Position numbers and translations under genes: made by a program. This document shows, in pieces, positions 54,585 to 64,000 of a stretch of 64,000 nucleotides of DNA. Below the pieces are notes generated by a model that was not told the origin of the DNA, ran no database searches, and saw nothing but the letters and a program-made list of their open reading frames with translations. Positions within the stretch are counted from its first letter, which is position 1. Every line of letters begins with the position of its first letter. Source of the stretch: Timema cristinae. Taxonomy: Eukaryota > Arthropoda > Insecta > Phasmatodea > Timematidae. The stretch covers positions 118,473,148 through 118,537,147 of the forward strand of contig JBCFYV010000012.1 in the NCBI GenBank assembly GCA_039000515.1, read 5' to 3'.

Positions 54585-55875
54585 CACCCCCCCCCCACTC
54601 TCAAAAAAAAAAGATTTAGTCTGTGACGTTGTCACAGACATAATGCAAACATGGACGATCTGGCTCACCTGATCTGGTCCCCTTTGACTGGGCTGGATCT
54701 CGACTTCATGAAACTCGCACACTCAACTCCACTCAACATCACGCGGCTTACTGACCGCCCGTGGCTCGAGGCCCGATTAGAGCAAGACTCGGACAATTGA
54801 ACGTCAAGATGCGCTAACCCGTATGCGCCGACGGTTGTGTTCGAGTGAAACAAGACTCATCCACCGGCGCGTGATTTGAAATTATCACGAGAATAATCGA
54901 GACATCTGCCGAAGCAACGTACACCCCTTTCCCTTCGCCCCAGTGTGATTCCCGCCGTTTGTGAACACGTGATTGACTTTGTACAGTATATAACGGCTGG
55001 ACTGTGTAGTGATGTCTCTCATTTCTCTGCACTCGATTAGGTGAGACACTTGTCTTAGATTTAGACGTAGGTCGTTGTTCGACGTTTTCTAAATTATGTT
55101 TGGGTTAAATTGTTCAAAATTTAAGTTTCAACTTTAAATATAATTCATGATTACTAATAGCTATATTTCTCTGAGACTGCAGGATTTGCCTGTCAGCCAT
55201 TATGGTTTATGCGCTAGCTTTTTCTTTGTACTTAACGTTGTGTCCGCCTCACGGACGGGTTGGAACTTTAGCATGTCGCCATCTTGGGGCGCTAATTATT
55301 TCTATTTAACATAGTTGTTCTGCTTGCTAAAAGTTTAAGATTTGTTACGATTGTGAATTTTTTTAAATTGTTACTCAACTCGGGGGGCGCGAGCCCGTGC
55401 ACCCAGCACGTTGGTCATTATAATAATAATAATTAGATTGGACTAATTTGATTGGGATCTATTGTAACAGGTTAGGTTTAGGTAAATCATTTTCTCTGTC
55501 GCGCCTTACAATGGCAGTCTATTATAAAACTTCATACCTATGTCAATATAGTGTCGGCATCGCCGGGTCGTGTAGACCTATACATATTACTTGTATTTAA
55601 CTTTCCTGCTAGGTTAGTCGCCTTCTGCGAGGGTCAATTTAGTTATGACTACGTTGGTATTAATCATTCTGTTTTCTCTTAACGACTTGGGGTCTTGCCC
55701 CTTTATTTATTGTTTACTTCGGCCCTTATCGGCCAGTCACTCGACTTTCCTAGAGTGCCTCGCTCTTGTATGTCTGCTAGTTGTTTGTAGAATAAAATAA
55801 ACTCTCTTGTAACTTACCTACCTTTTATTTATTGTAATTTGAACCTATCAATTCATATGAAGGGGGGGGTTACAA
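54585..55875 (+). promoter_or_regulatory. Promoter-like block, possibly a solo LTR
   Basis: CTTACACCCCCCCCCC at the left and GGGGGGGTTACAAG at the right are roughly inverted. Inside are TATATAA at 54987-54993, a TCATTT initiator-like site at 55019-55024, a donor-like TTAG|GTGAGA at 55039-55040, and AATAAAATAAA near 55793. TATA, start and poly(A) signal in that order within 1.3 kb between TGTAAC-like ends suit a U3-R-U5 solo LTR. A cellular promoter with a small first exon is the alternative. No coding sequence accompanies it. Confidence 0.4.
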
Positions 55876-56059
55876 GTCTATTGTTGGGTTGTTGAAATTA
55901 AATACTCAGCGAAGCGTATACACAAAATAGAACAGAGAGTTTTTTTTTTTATAATTGATACAAAAATTTTGTTAGATTTTTCTTTTCACCTAAATTTTAA
56001 ACAAATAATGTGTTTTAACGTAAACTATGTCAGACGTTGGTAAAAAATCCTATCCACTG

Positions 56060-56285
56060 ATACCTTATTCATCGCTGTAGTCTATACGTGAGTGTGAGAG
56101 TAATCTCTGTTATTACTTTATTGTAACTCATCTGATAATGTATCTGGTGTTAACGTCCTCGGGAGAAATAACTGAAACATTTTTCTAGAAAAAAAGAAAA
56201 TTTGAAATGTCTCCAAAACGGAAAATTTCCGTAAAATATTTTCCATCTCACAGCATTTCACCACCGGGTGTGACCTCGCCCTAGG
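56060..56285 (-). repeat. Dispersed repeat R, reversed
   Basis: GCTGTAGTCTATACGTGAGTG and CTGGTGTTAACGTCCTCGG are the reversed core. A segment resembling 23760-23890 (AAACGGAAAATTTCCG, CCGGGTGTGACCTCGCCC) follows. Confidence 0.6.
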
Positions 56286-56504
56286 AACTTATGTCATCTA
56301 CGGAAATGTACGTAATAGTCACCTTTTTATTTAGTTCTGTGGCGTGTTTTATTCAGGTTGCCACGGCAACCGAGACAGAGAGCTTGTCTTTTGTCGGTCG
56401 GCACAACCAAGGGAGATGTCATCCTGGGCTAATGTCTGGCTGCCTCTTTCTCAAGAGCGTGAGTCTCTAAGCTTTTGCCAACAAAATGTTACTCTTTAGT
56501 TAAA

Positions 56505-56700
56505 TATTGAAGATACCTTTAACAGTACACGAGTGTTTGTTCACTCGAATGAACACAAAACTATGTTCTATGGATCTATACATATATATAAGCCTAGATA
56601 TTTAAACAAATTTAAAAGTTGAAAATTCCCTCTGGAATATACAAAATTTCACCTATTTCTGTTGATCATTAAGTGCTAAATGCCCGAGAAATGAAAGGTA
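56505..56700 (+). repeat. Left flank of array B
   Basis: ACACAAAACTATGTTCTATGG and CTATTTCTGTTGATCATTAA match 1165-1360. Confidence 0.75.
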
Positions 56701-58876
56701 ACTGCTATAGGAGCGTAGACCGGATCTTTGTGAATAGAATGATGTCATTTAATAGTCACAACACACTGTTATAGGAGCGTAGAATGGATCTTTGTGGATA
56801 GAATGATGTCATTTAATAGTGACAACACACTGTTATAGGAGCGTAGACCGGATTTTGTGAATAGAATGATGTCATTTAATAGTCACAACACACTGTTATA
56901 GGAGCGTAGAATGGATCTTTGTGGATAGAATGATGTCATTTAATAGTCACAACACACTGTTATAGGAGCGTAGAATGGATCTTTGTGGATAGAATGATGT
57001 CATTTAATAGTCACAACACACTGTTATAGGAGCGTAGACCGGATCTTTGTGAATAGAATGATGTAATTTAATAGTCACAACACACTGTTATAGGAGCGTA
57101 GAATGGATCTTTTGGAATAGAATGATGTTATTTAATAGTCACAACACACTGTTATAGGAGCGTAGAATGGATCTTTGTGGATAGAATGATGTCATTTAAT
57201 AGTCACAACACACTGTTATAGGAGCGTAGAATGGATCTTTGTGGATAGAATGATGTCATTTAATAGTCACAACACACTGTTATAGGAGCGTAGAATGGAT
57301 CTTTGTGGATAGAATGATGTCATTTAATAGTGACAACACACTGTTATAGGAGCGTAGACCGGATTTTGTGAATAGAATGATGTCATTTAATAGTCACAAC
57401 ACACTGTTATAGGAGCGTAGAATGGATCTTTGTGGATAGAATGATGTCATTTAATAGTCACAACACACTGTTATAGGAGCGTAGAATGGATCTTTGTGGA
57501 TAGAATGATGTCATTTAATAGTCACAACACACTGTTATAGGAGCGTAGACCGGATCTTTGTGAATAGAATGATGTAATTTAATAGTCACAACACACTGTT
57601 ATAGGAGCGTAGAATGGATCTTTTGGAATAGAATGATGTTATTTAATAGTCACAACACACTGTTATAGGAGCGTAGAATGGATCTTTGTGGATAGAATGA
57701 TGTCATTTAATAGTCACAACACACTGTTATAGGAGCGTAGAATGGATCTTTGTGGATAGAATGATGTCATTTAATAGTCACAACACACTGTTATAGGAGC
57801 GTAGAATGGATCTTTGTGGATAGAATGATGTCATTTAATAGTCACAACACACTGTTATAGGAGCGTAGACCGGATCTTTGTGAATAGAATGATGTCATTT
57901 AATAGTCACAACACACTGTTATAGGAGCGTAGAATGGATCTTTGTGAATAGAATGTCATTTAATAGTCACAGCACACTGTTATAGGAGCGTAGAATGGAT
58001 CTTTGTGAATAGAATGATGTCATTTATTAGTCACAACACACTGTTATAGAGCGTATAATGGATCTTTGTGAATAGAATGATGTTATTTAATAGTCACAAC
58101 ACAATGATATAGGAGCGTAGAATGGATCTTTGGGAATAGAATGATGTCATTTAATAGGAGGGTCACAACACACTATTATAGGAGCGTAGAATGGATCTTT
58201 GGGAATAGAATGATGTCATTTAATAGGAGGGTCACAACACACTGGTATAGGAGTGTAGAATGGATCTTTGTGAATAGAATGATGTCATTTAATAGGAGGG
58301 TCACAACACACTATTATAGGAGCGTAGAATGGATCTTTGTGAATAGAATGATGTCATTTAATAGTCACAACACCACTGTTATGGGAGCGTAGAATGGATC
58401 TTTGGGAATAGAATGATGTTATTTAATAGTCACAACACACTCTTATAGGAGCGTAGAATGGATCTTTGGGAATAGAATGATGTCATTTAATATTCACAAC
58501 ACATTGTTATAGGAGCGTAGAATGGATCTTTGTGAATAGAATGACGTCATTTAATAGTCACAACACACTGTTATAGGAGCGTAAAATTGATCTTTGGGAA
58601 TAGAATGATGTCATTTAATAGTCACAACACACTGTTATAGGAGCGTAAAATGGATCTTTGGGAATAGAATGATGTCATTTAATAGTCACAACACACTGTT
58701 ATAGGAGCGTAGAATGGATCTTTGTGAAAAGAATGAGGTAATTTAATAGTCACAACACACTGTTATAGGAGCGTAAAATGGATCTTTGGGAATAGAATGA
58801 TGTCATTTAATAGTCACAACACACTGTTATAGGAGCGTAGAATGGATCTTTGTGAATAAAATGATGTCATTTAATT
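56701..58876 (+). repeat. 64-bp minisatellite (array B), about 34 units
   Basis: Same unit as array A, with a frequent GTAGACCGG variant. Variant units repeat with a period of about 511 bp (eight units) between 56.8 and 57.6 kb, so the array has a higher-order structure. Confidence 0.97.
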
Positions 58877-58997
58877 ATATATTATAATATATTTTATTGG
58901 ATGTATCTAGAAGTTATCTAGAGTTTAAACGCAAATCCATCTTTTAGCTTCTTATATTAGAGAATATCAGGGGGGAGTGGAAAGGGCCATTTTTTAA

Positions 58998-59240
58998 TTA
59001 GCACCACGTCTAGCAATCCGTTCGAGTTCGTCACATATATACTAATTACGTTAATGTGTTAGGGATGAGGAAGTGAGAAAGTGAACCCACATTTGAGTGG
59101 TGAGGGACTGACAAAACAATTTGGAGAGAATCACCCTCGGTACACCCGACTTGTCTTGGAGCCTCTATCTCCCCGTCATTGACAACCCAGTATATGGCGA
59201 GAGTGACGCCTTAGAACAGGTGGCCACCAAAGTGAGTGGC
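58998..59240 (-). mobile_element. Family L SINE
   Basis: AGCACCACGTCTAGCAATCC, body TGAGTGGTGAGGGACTGACA, reversed B box CCGACTTGTCTTGGAGCCTC, and head GACGCCTTAGAACAGGTGGC. Confidence 0.65.
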
Positions 59241-59454
59241 AAACTTGTTCCAGGGAGGGTAGTATCCCCCCCCCCCTGCTTCACCCGATATCGCATAAAA
59301 TGACAAGTGTACCCTCCAGGGGGTCCTGACCTCCCCCTAGAAGATGTTGTTTACCGATCCCAAGGACTGCCGGTAATTGCTGGTCGAAGGAAGAAGCCCT
59401 CGGCGTTTAATGAGGTCCGCGTTGTGAGAGGTTTCGGCTGACGCTAGCGGCCTT

Positions 59455-59514
59455 TATATAAAGGGCCCGTGACCGAGTCCCATAAGAATCATTTTACGTT
59501 CTGTGTTCCATCAT
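59455..59514 (+). promoter_or_regulatory. TATA promoter and non-coding first exon, proposed for gene 2
   Basis: TATATAAAG at 59455-59463 is followed by a TCATTTT initiator-like site (A at 59491) and a donor CAT|GTGAGT at 59515. This TATA-Inr-short exon-donor order is typical of insect genes for secreted products. The next plausible acceptor with an ORF is at 62728 (gene 2). Linking the two is inference, with an intron of about 3.2 kb that would contain the 60.4-62.7 kb array. Confidence 0.45.
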
Positions 59515-59989
59515 GTGAGTCTATAAACAACATTCTGATATATTATTTACTTAAAGATATTTAAAATCAGTGGAGTGTACTCAGAGAAGTGTGAATGAGA
59601 TACTAAGAAATGTTTGTGTAAAAACTCGTATGGACAGAGTCGGTAGTGAACGGGAGCTGAAAGAGAATCCAATAGGTCAATGGGAAAGAAGCGTCTTACG
59701 TTGGTTTGTTGAGAGGTTGAGTGTGGATCGAATATATGAAGGTAAAATATGAAAATGAAGGGGTAGGCCATAAAAGACGTGGCTAAATGTTGTAGATGAA
59801 TGTGTGATAAAGAGAAACAGAATGTTAAGAATAAAAACGCATGTGTGACTCGTTGTAAGGATGTTGTTGAAGTGAAGGGAGTATGCGAGGATAGTGAAGT
59901 GTAGTGAAAGTTAGTGATGATGGATTAAATACAGAGGTATGTATCTGTATGTGAACTCAGAAAATCCCCCCCCCCTATTTTTTTTAGGA

Positions 59990-60180
59990 AATGCACTCGA
60001 GATATCTCCAAGTTTTAAAAGTTTCCACCTCAGTTAAATTTCTCCGAGGACGTAACAACAGAAACATTATCAAATAAACAATAAGAGATTACTCTCCCAC
60101 TCACGTATAGACTACAGCGCTCTGTTGAATGGTTCACTAACGTCAGGTCTGCTGTAGACCAGATGTGTTCTATATATATA
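59990..60180 (+). repeat. Dispersed repeat R, shortened
   Basis: GCACTCGAGATATCTCCAAG ... CACGTATAGACTACAGCGCT ... GGTCTGCTGTAGACCAGATG, colinear with the other copies. Confidence 0.7.
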
Positions 60181-60394
60181 TTAGAATCGGAACCTTCACG
60201 AGCACATCTACTTCCCCTGGGATTCGATAATATGACATTTTTAGCAGACAATTTTCATCTCTAATCAAGCGTTGGGGAATTTTTCCTTAAATGTTTATTA
60301 TTACACCTCTCGATTTCATTAGTGTCAAGGAGTCACCTATAAACCATGTAACGCTTTTTTTTACCTTTTTTTATACTCCCCTTTCCCTATGCAA

Positions 60395-62722
60395 CACCAT
60401 GTAGACATTAGAGCTCCCCCATGTAACACCATGTAGATATTAGAGCTACCCCATGTAACACCATGTAAACATTAGAGCTCCCCATGTAACACCATGTAGA
60501 CATTAGAGCTACCCCATGTAACACCATGTAGACATTAGAGCTCCCCCATGTAACACCATGTAGATATTAGAGCTACCCCATGTAACACCATGTATACATT
60601 AGAGCTCCCCCATGTAACACAGTGTAGACATTAGAGCTCCCCATGTAACACCATGTAGATATTAGAGCTACCCCATGTAACACCATGTATACATTAGAGC
60701 TCCCCCATGTAACACCATGTAGACATTAGAGCTCCCCCATGTAACACCATGTAGATATTAGAGCTACCCCATGTAACACCATGTATACATTAGAGCTCCC
60801 CCATGTAACACAGTGTAGACATTAGAGCTCCCCCATGTAACACCATGTAGACATTAGAGCTCCCCTATGCAACACCATGTAAACATTAGAGCTCCCCCAT
60901 GTAACACAGTGTAGACATTAGAGCTCCCCATGTAACACCATGTATACATTAGAGCTCCCCCATGTAACACAGTGTAGACATTAGAGCTCCCCCTGTAACA
61001 CCATGTAGACATTAGAGCTCCCCCATGTAACACAGTGTAGACATTAGAGTTCCACCATGTAACACAGTGTAAATATTAGAGCTCACATCATGTAACACCA
61101 TGTAGACATTAGAGCTCCCCGATGTAACACCATGTAGACATTAGAGCTCCCCTATGCAACACCATGTAAACATTAGAGCTCCCCCATGTAACACCATGTA
61201 TACATTAGAGCTCCCCTATGCAACACCATGTAAATATTAGAGCTCCCCCATGTAACACAGTGTAGACATTAGAGCTCCCCCATGTAACACAGTGTAGACA
61301 TTAGAGCTCCCCCATGTAACACAGTGTAGACATTAGAACTCCCCCATGTAACACAGTGTAGACATTAGAGCTCCCCTATGCAACACCATGTAAATATTAG
61401 AGCTCCCCCATGTAACACAGTGTAGACATTAGAGCTCCACCATGTAACACAGTGTAAATATTAGAGCTCACATCATGTAACACCATGTAGACATTAGAGC
61501 TCCCCCTGTAACACCATGTAGACATTAGAGCTCCCCCATGTAACACAGTGTAGACATTAGAGTTCCACCATGTAACACAGTGTAAATATTAGAGCTCACA
61601 TCATGTAACACCATGTAGACATTAGAGCTCCCCGATGTAACACCATGTAGACATTAGAGCTCCCCTATGCAACACCATGTAAATATTAGAGCTCCCCCAT
61701 GTAACACAGTGTAGACATTAGAGCTCCCCCATGTAACACAGTGTAAACATTAGAGCTCCCCATGTAACACAGTGTAGACATTAGAGCTCCCCCATGTAAC
61801 ACAGTGTAGACATTAGAGCTCCCCCATGTAACACAGTGTAGACATTAGAGCTCCCCCATGTAACACAGTGTAGACATTAGAGCTCCCCCATGTAACACAG
61901 TGTAGACATTAGAGCTCCCCATGTAACACAGTGTAGACATTAGAGCTCCCCCATGTAACACAGTGTAAACATTAGAGCTCCCCGATGTAACACAGTGTAG
62001 ACATTAGAACTCCCCCATGTAACACAGTGTAGACATTAGAGCTCCCCCATGTAACACAGTGTAGACATTAGAGCTCCCCCAAGTAACACCATGTATACAT
62101 TAGAGCTCCCTATGCAACACCATGTAAATATTAGAGCTCCCCCATGTAACACAATGTAGACATTAGAGCTCCCCCATGTAACACCATGTAGACATTAGAG
62201 CTCCCCCATGTAACACAGTGTAAACATTAGAGCTCCCCGATGTAACACAGTGTAGACATTAGAACTCCCCCATGTAACACAGTGTAGACATTAGAGCTCC
62301 CCCAAGTAACACCATGTAGATATTAGAGCTCCCCCATGTAACACCATGTAGATATTAGTGCTCCCCCATGTAACACCATGTAGATATTAGAGCTCCCCCA
62401 TGTAACACAGTGTAGATATTAGAGCTCCCCCATGTAACACAGTGTAGACATTAGAGCTCCCCCAAGTAACACCATGTAGATATTAGAGCTCCCCCATGTA
62501 ACACCATGTAGATATTAGTGCTCCCCCATGTAACACCATGTAGATATTAGAGCTCCCCCATGTAACACAGTGTAGATATTAGAGCTCCCCCATGTAACAC
62601 AGTGTAGACATTAGAGTTCCCCCATGTAACACCATGTAGACATTAGAGCTCCCCCACCATGTAACACCATGTAGATATTAGTGCTCCCCCTGTAAAACAG
62701 TGTAGACATTAAAGCTCCCCTC
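60395..62722 (+). repeat. 32-33-bp minisatellite, about 70 units
   Basis: The unit is CCATGTAACACCATGTAGAC followed by ATTAGAGCTCCC, with a CAGTGTAG variant in place of CCATGTAG. It ends in CTCCCCTCTCTCAG, which forms the proposed acceptor of gene 2 exon 2. The array fills most of the proposed first intron. Confidence 0.95.
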
Positions 62723-62772
62723 TCTCAGCACTGTTACCTGGTTTATGGATGACCCCAATAAACTATGTTTTG

Positions 62773-62901
62773 ATGATTGATTCCACTGTCTTAAGGGGAA
62801 CACGACTGATCTGGACATGCGCACTGGTGCTAGGGCTGTTAGTGTTGTTAGCTGAAGCGACACTGTCGGAACTCCTCGCTAGCGACACTTCTTCCAACCT
62901 T
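62773..62901 (+). CDS. Gene 2 coding exon 1 (signal peptide)
   Basis: ATG at 62773 follows an acceptor CTCTCTCAG ending at 62728, so the exon probably spans 62729-62901. Forty-three codons run to a perfect donor CTT|GTAAGT. The product has a basic n-region, hydrophobic core and small residues, which is a convincing signal peptide. Confidence 0.6.
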
Positions 62902-63869
62902 GTAAGTGCAACGTTCATTTGGCTTTAATATAGTTTAAACCACAGGTATCTTTCCTCTGTTAACACTTCTTTTGTAGTCTCGTCAGCCAGTATTACAATA
63001 GTAATACTCTGGAGACTAGACTAGCACCTGGGACCTCCTGACTCTAGTGTAGTGTCTAGCACCTGGGACCTCCTGACTCTAGTGGTGTATTGTTTCCAGA
63101 AGGACCAGCAGAGCTACCACAATAGCCGCAGTGCTATGGACGCTCTCACCAGCTCCTTGCTAGCCGATGACATCACAGCCCCATCCTGTCGCATGGAGGT
63201 GAAAGTAGTAAGTCTCCTTGGAACTATTTTATCGATAGTTTTATATTCCCTTTCTAAACACACACAAAGCTTAGACCAATTTAAAAAATTTTGTTGTCAT
63301 CATAGATAACATTTTACTACTAGTAATGTATTATTTATATTGGCAATACGAGTATTTATCAACTGCAGCTTCTGCTGATACCATGACTTGACGTATGAAT
63401 ACGTTAAAGTGTTTTAGAAGCTTAAATGAATATCCGATACTGTCCTTTCTACTGTGCTATCAATTAGTTGATTTTTTTGTTTTTAAACACAGCAGAGTAA
63501 CATATCCATCTAGCTATGTTTTCAGACAAATCCCAGAGATACATCTAGCTATGTTTTCAGACAAATCCTAGAGATACATCTAGCTATGTTTTCAGACAAA
63601 TCTCAGAGATACATCTAGCTATGTTTTCAGACAAATCCCAGAGATACATCTAGCTATGTTTTCAGGCAAATCACAGAGATACATCTAGCTATGTTTTCAG
63701 GCAAACCACAGAGATACATCTAGCTATGTTTTCAGGCAAATCACAGAGATACATCTAGCTATGTTTTCAGACAAAGCACGTGTCTGGTCGGTGTGTCAAA
63801 CTGGGGCGATCCTTCACAGGATGTGTTGCTGGTACTTACCTCGACCCTTTCCACAAGGACTGCCTCTGA
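62773..63869 (+). CDS. Gene 2: small secreted cysteine-containing protein (predicted, unrecognised)
   Basis: Joining 62773-62901, 63100-63207 and 63771-63869 gives 336 nt, 111 aa plus TGA, all introns in phase 0. Residues 1-29 form a signal peptide (basic R8/R11, core CALVLGLLVLL, small residues AEA at 27-29). The rest is a polar linker and then a C-terminal region with Cys at 73, 87, 97 and 110 (spacing 13, 9 and 12). It includes GRCVKLG and GCVAGTYLDP and ends DCL. Four cysteines fit two disulfides, so a secreted peptide or hormone-like product is possible. The first two Cys spacings match those at the start of cystine-knot hormones, but the CxGxC motif is absent. I do not recognise the family. 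The last exon is the least certain, because the repeat before it offers several acceptors. Confidence 0.5.
63024..63084 (+). repeat. 32-bp direct duplication before gene 2 exon 2
   Basis: CTAGCACCTGGGACCTCCTG followed by ACTCTAGTG occurs twice with a 32-bp offset, ending about 15 bp before the acceptor of gene 2 exon 2. Confidence 0.85.
63100..63207 (+). CDS. Gene 2 coding exon 2
   Basis: Thirty-six codons between TTGTTTCCAG and GTA|GTAAGT, open in the phase required by exon 1. The product is polar (KDQQSYHNSRSAMDALTSSL) and ends with the first Cys of the mature region (PSCRMEVKV). A donor at GAG|GTGAAA, 9 nt earlier, is weaker. Confidence 0.6.
63507..63770 (+). repeat. 35-bp tandem repeat of acceptor-like units before gene 2 last exon
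   Basis: CATCTAGCTATGTTTTCAG recurs every 35 bp from 63507, about 7.5 times. Every unit holds a pyrimidine-rich TGTTTTCAG. The last unit supplies the proposed acceptor at 63770. Confidence 0.9.
63771..63869 (+). CDS. Gene 2 coding exon 3 (Cys region)
   Basis: It starts after the last TATGTTTTCAG of a 35-bp array and reads 32 codons to TGA at 63867. It contains three Cys and a well-formed AGTYLDPFHKDCL end. Using the acceptor one unit upstream shifts the frame by two and gives another open but Cys-poor reading, so acceptor choice decides the protein. Confidence 0.45.
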   Translation, partial: TKHVSGRCVKLGRSFTGCVAGTYLDPFHKDCL

Positions 63870-64000
63870 ATATCTACATCCTCTCCCTGGACGACCATGA
63901 GATGAACCCCGGATGACCCAATGGCCTTTTAGTCACCTACCGGTTAACTCAAACCATTCCTAGGAGTTGTTTTCAACCACTAGTGTTAGTGTTTACGTAA

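Overview
The window looks like a piece of an insect (at least arthropod) nuclear chromosome. It is AT-rich and gene-poor, with GT-AG introns, a Ty1/copia retrotransposon, many tRNA-derived SINEs and minisatellites covering roughly a quarter of the sequence. The insect assignment is inference. It rests on a four-exon-junction, 4-TM protein that resembles the insect DUF4728 family, a copia element primed by the tRNA-iMet anticodon region, and a LINE tail of a type common in insects. I cannot name the species.

Layout. 1-24.3 kb is intergenic or far-upstream sequence filled with SINEs and six minisatellites (units of about 64, 58, 57, 26, 31 and 65 bp), plus a tRNA-like foldback element at 10.7-11.0 kb and a non-autonomous hAT-like element at 18.7-19.6 kb. 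24.55-36.82 kb holds gene 1 on the + strand. It has five coding exons (24554-24628, 25192-25279, 30232-30305, 32731-32884, 36716-36816) that join in frame into a 163-aa four-transmembrane protein. Its introns carry a broken LINE tail, 27-bp and 42-bp arrays, SINEs and a Tc1-type MITE. 37-41.5 kb is AT-rich intergenic DNA. 41.545-46.388 kb is a complete, apparently very young copia element (LTRs 296/298 bp, 5-bp target duplication, single 1347-codon gag-pol). 46.4-59.4 kb is again repeats, including a possible solo LTR or promoter (54.6-55.9 kb) and a second 64-bp array.

A second + strand gene is proposed from 59.45 kb to 63.87 kb. It has a TATA promoter, a short non-coding first exon, and three coding exons (62773-62901, 63100-63207, 63771-63869) predicting a 111-aa secreted protein with a signal peptide and four cysteines in the mature part. 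I do not recognise its family.

The most interesting pattern is that tandem arrays sit directly on exon-intron junctions. The 3' end of gene 1 exon 4 and its splice donor are copied about ten more times in the following intron. A 33-bp repeat carrying an acceptor-like site (and, in some units, a tiny upstream ORF) runs into the gene 1 start codon. A 32-33-bp array ends at the acceptor of gene 2 exon 2. A 35-bp array supplies a series of acceptors before gene 2 exon 4. Elsewhere, the 64-bp and 14-bp arrays can be traced to segments that are single-copy in other members of the same dispersed repeats, so the window shows both the seed and the expanded state. All gene structures and family assignments come from reading the sequence and have not been tested against transcripts or databases.
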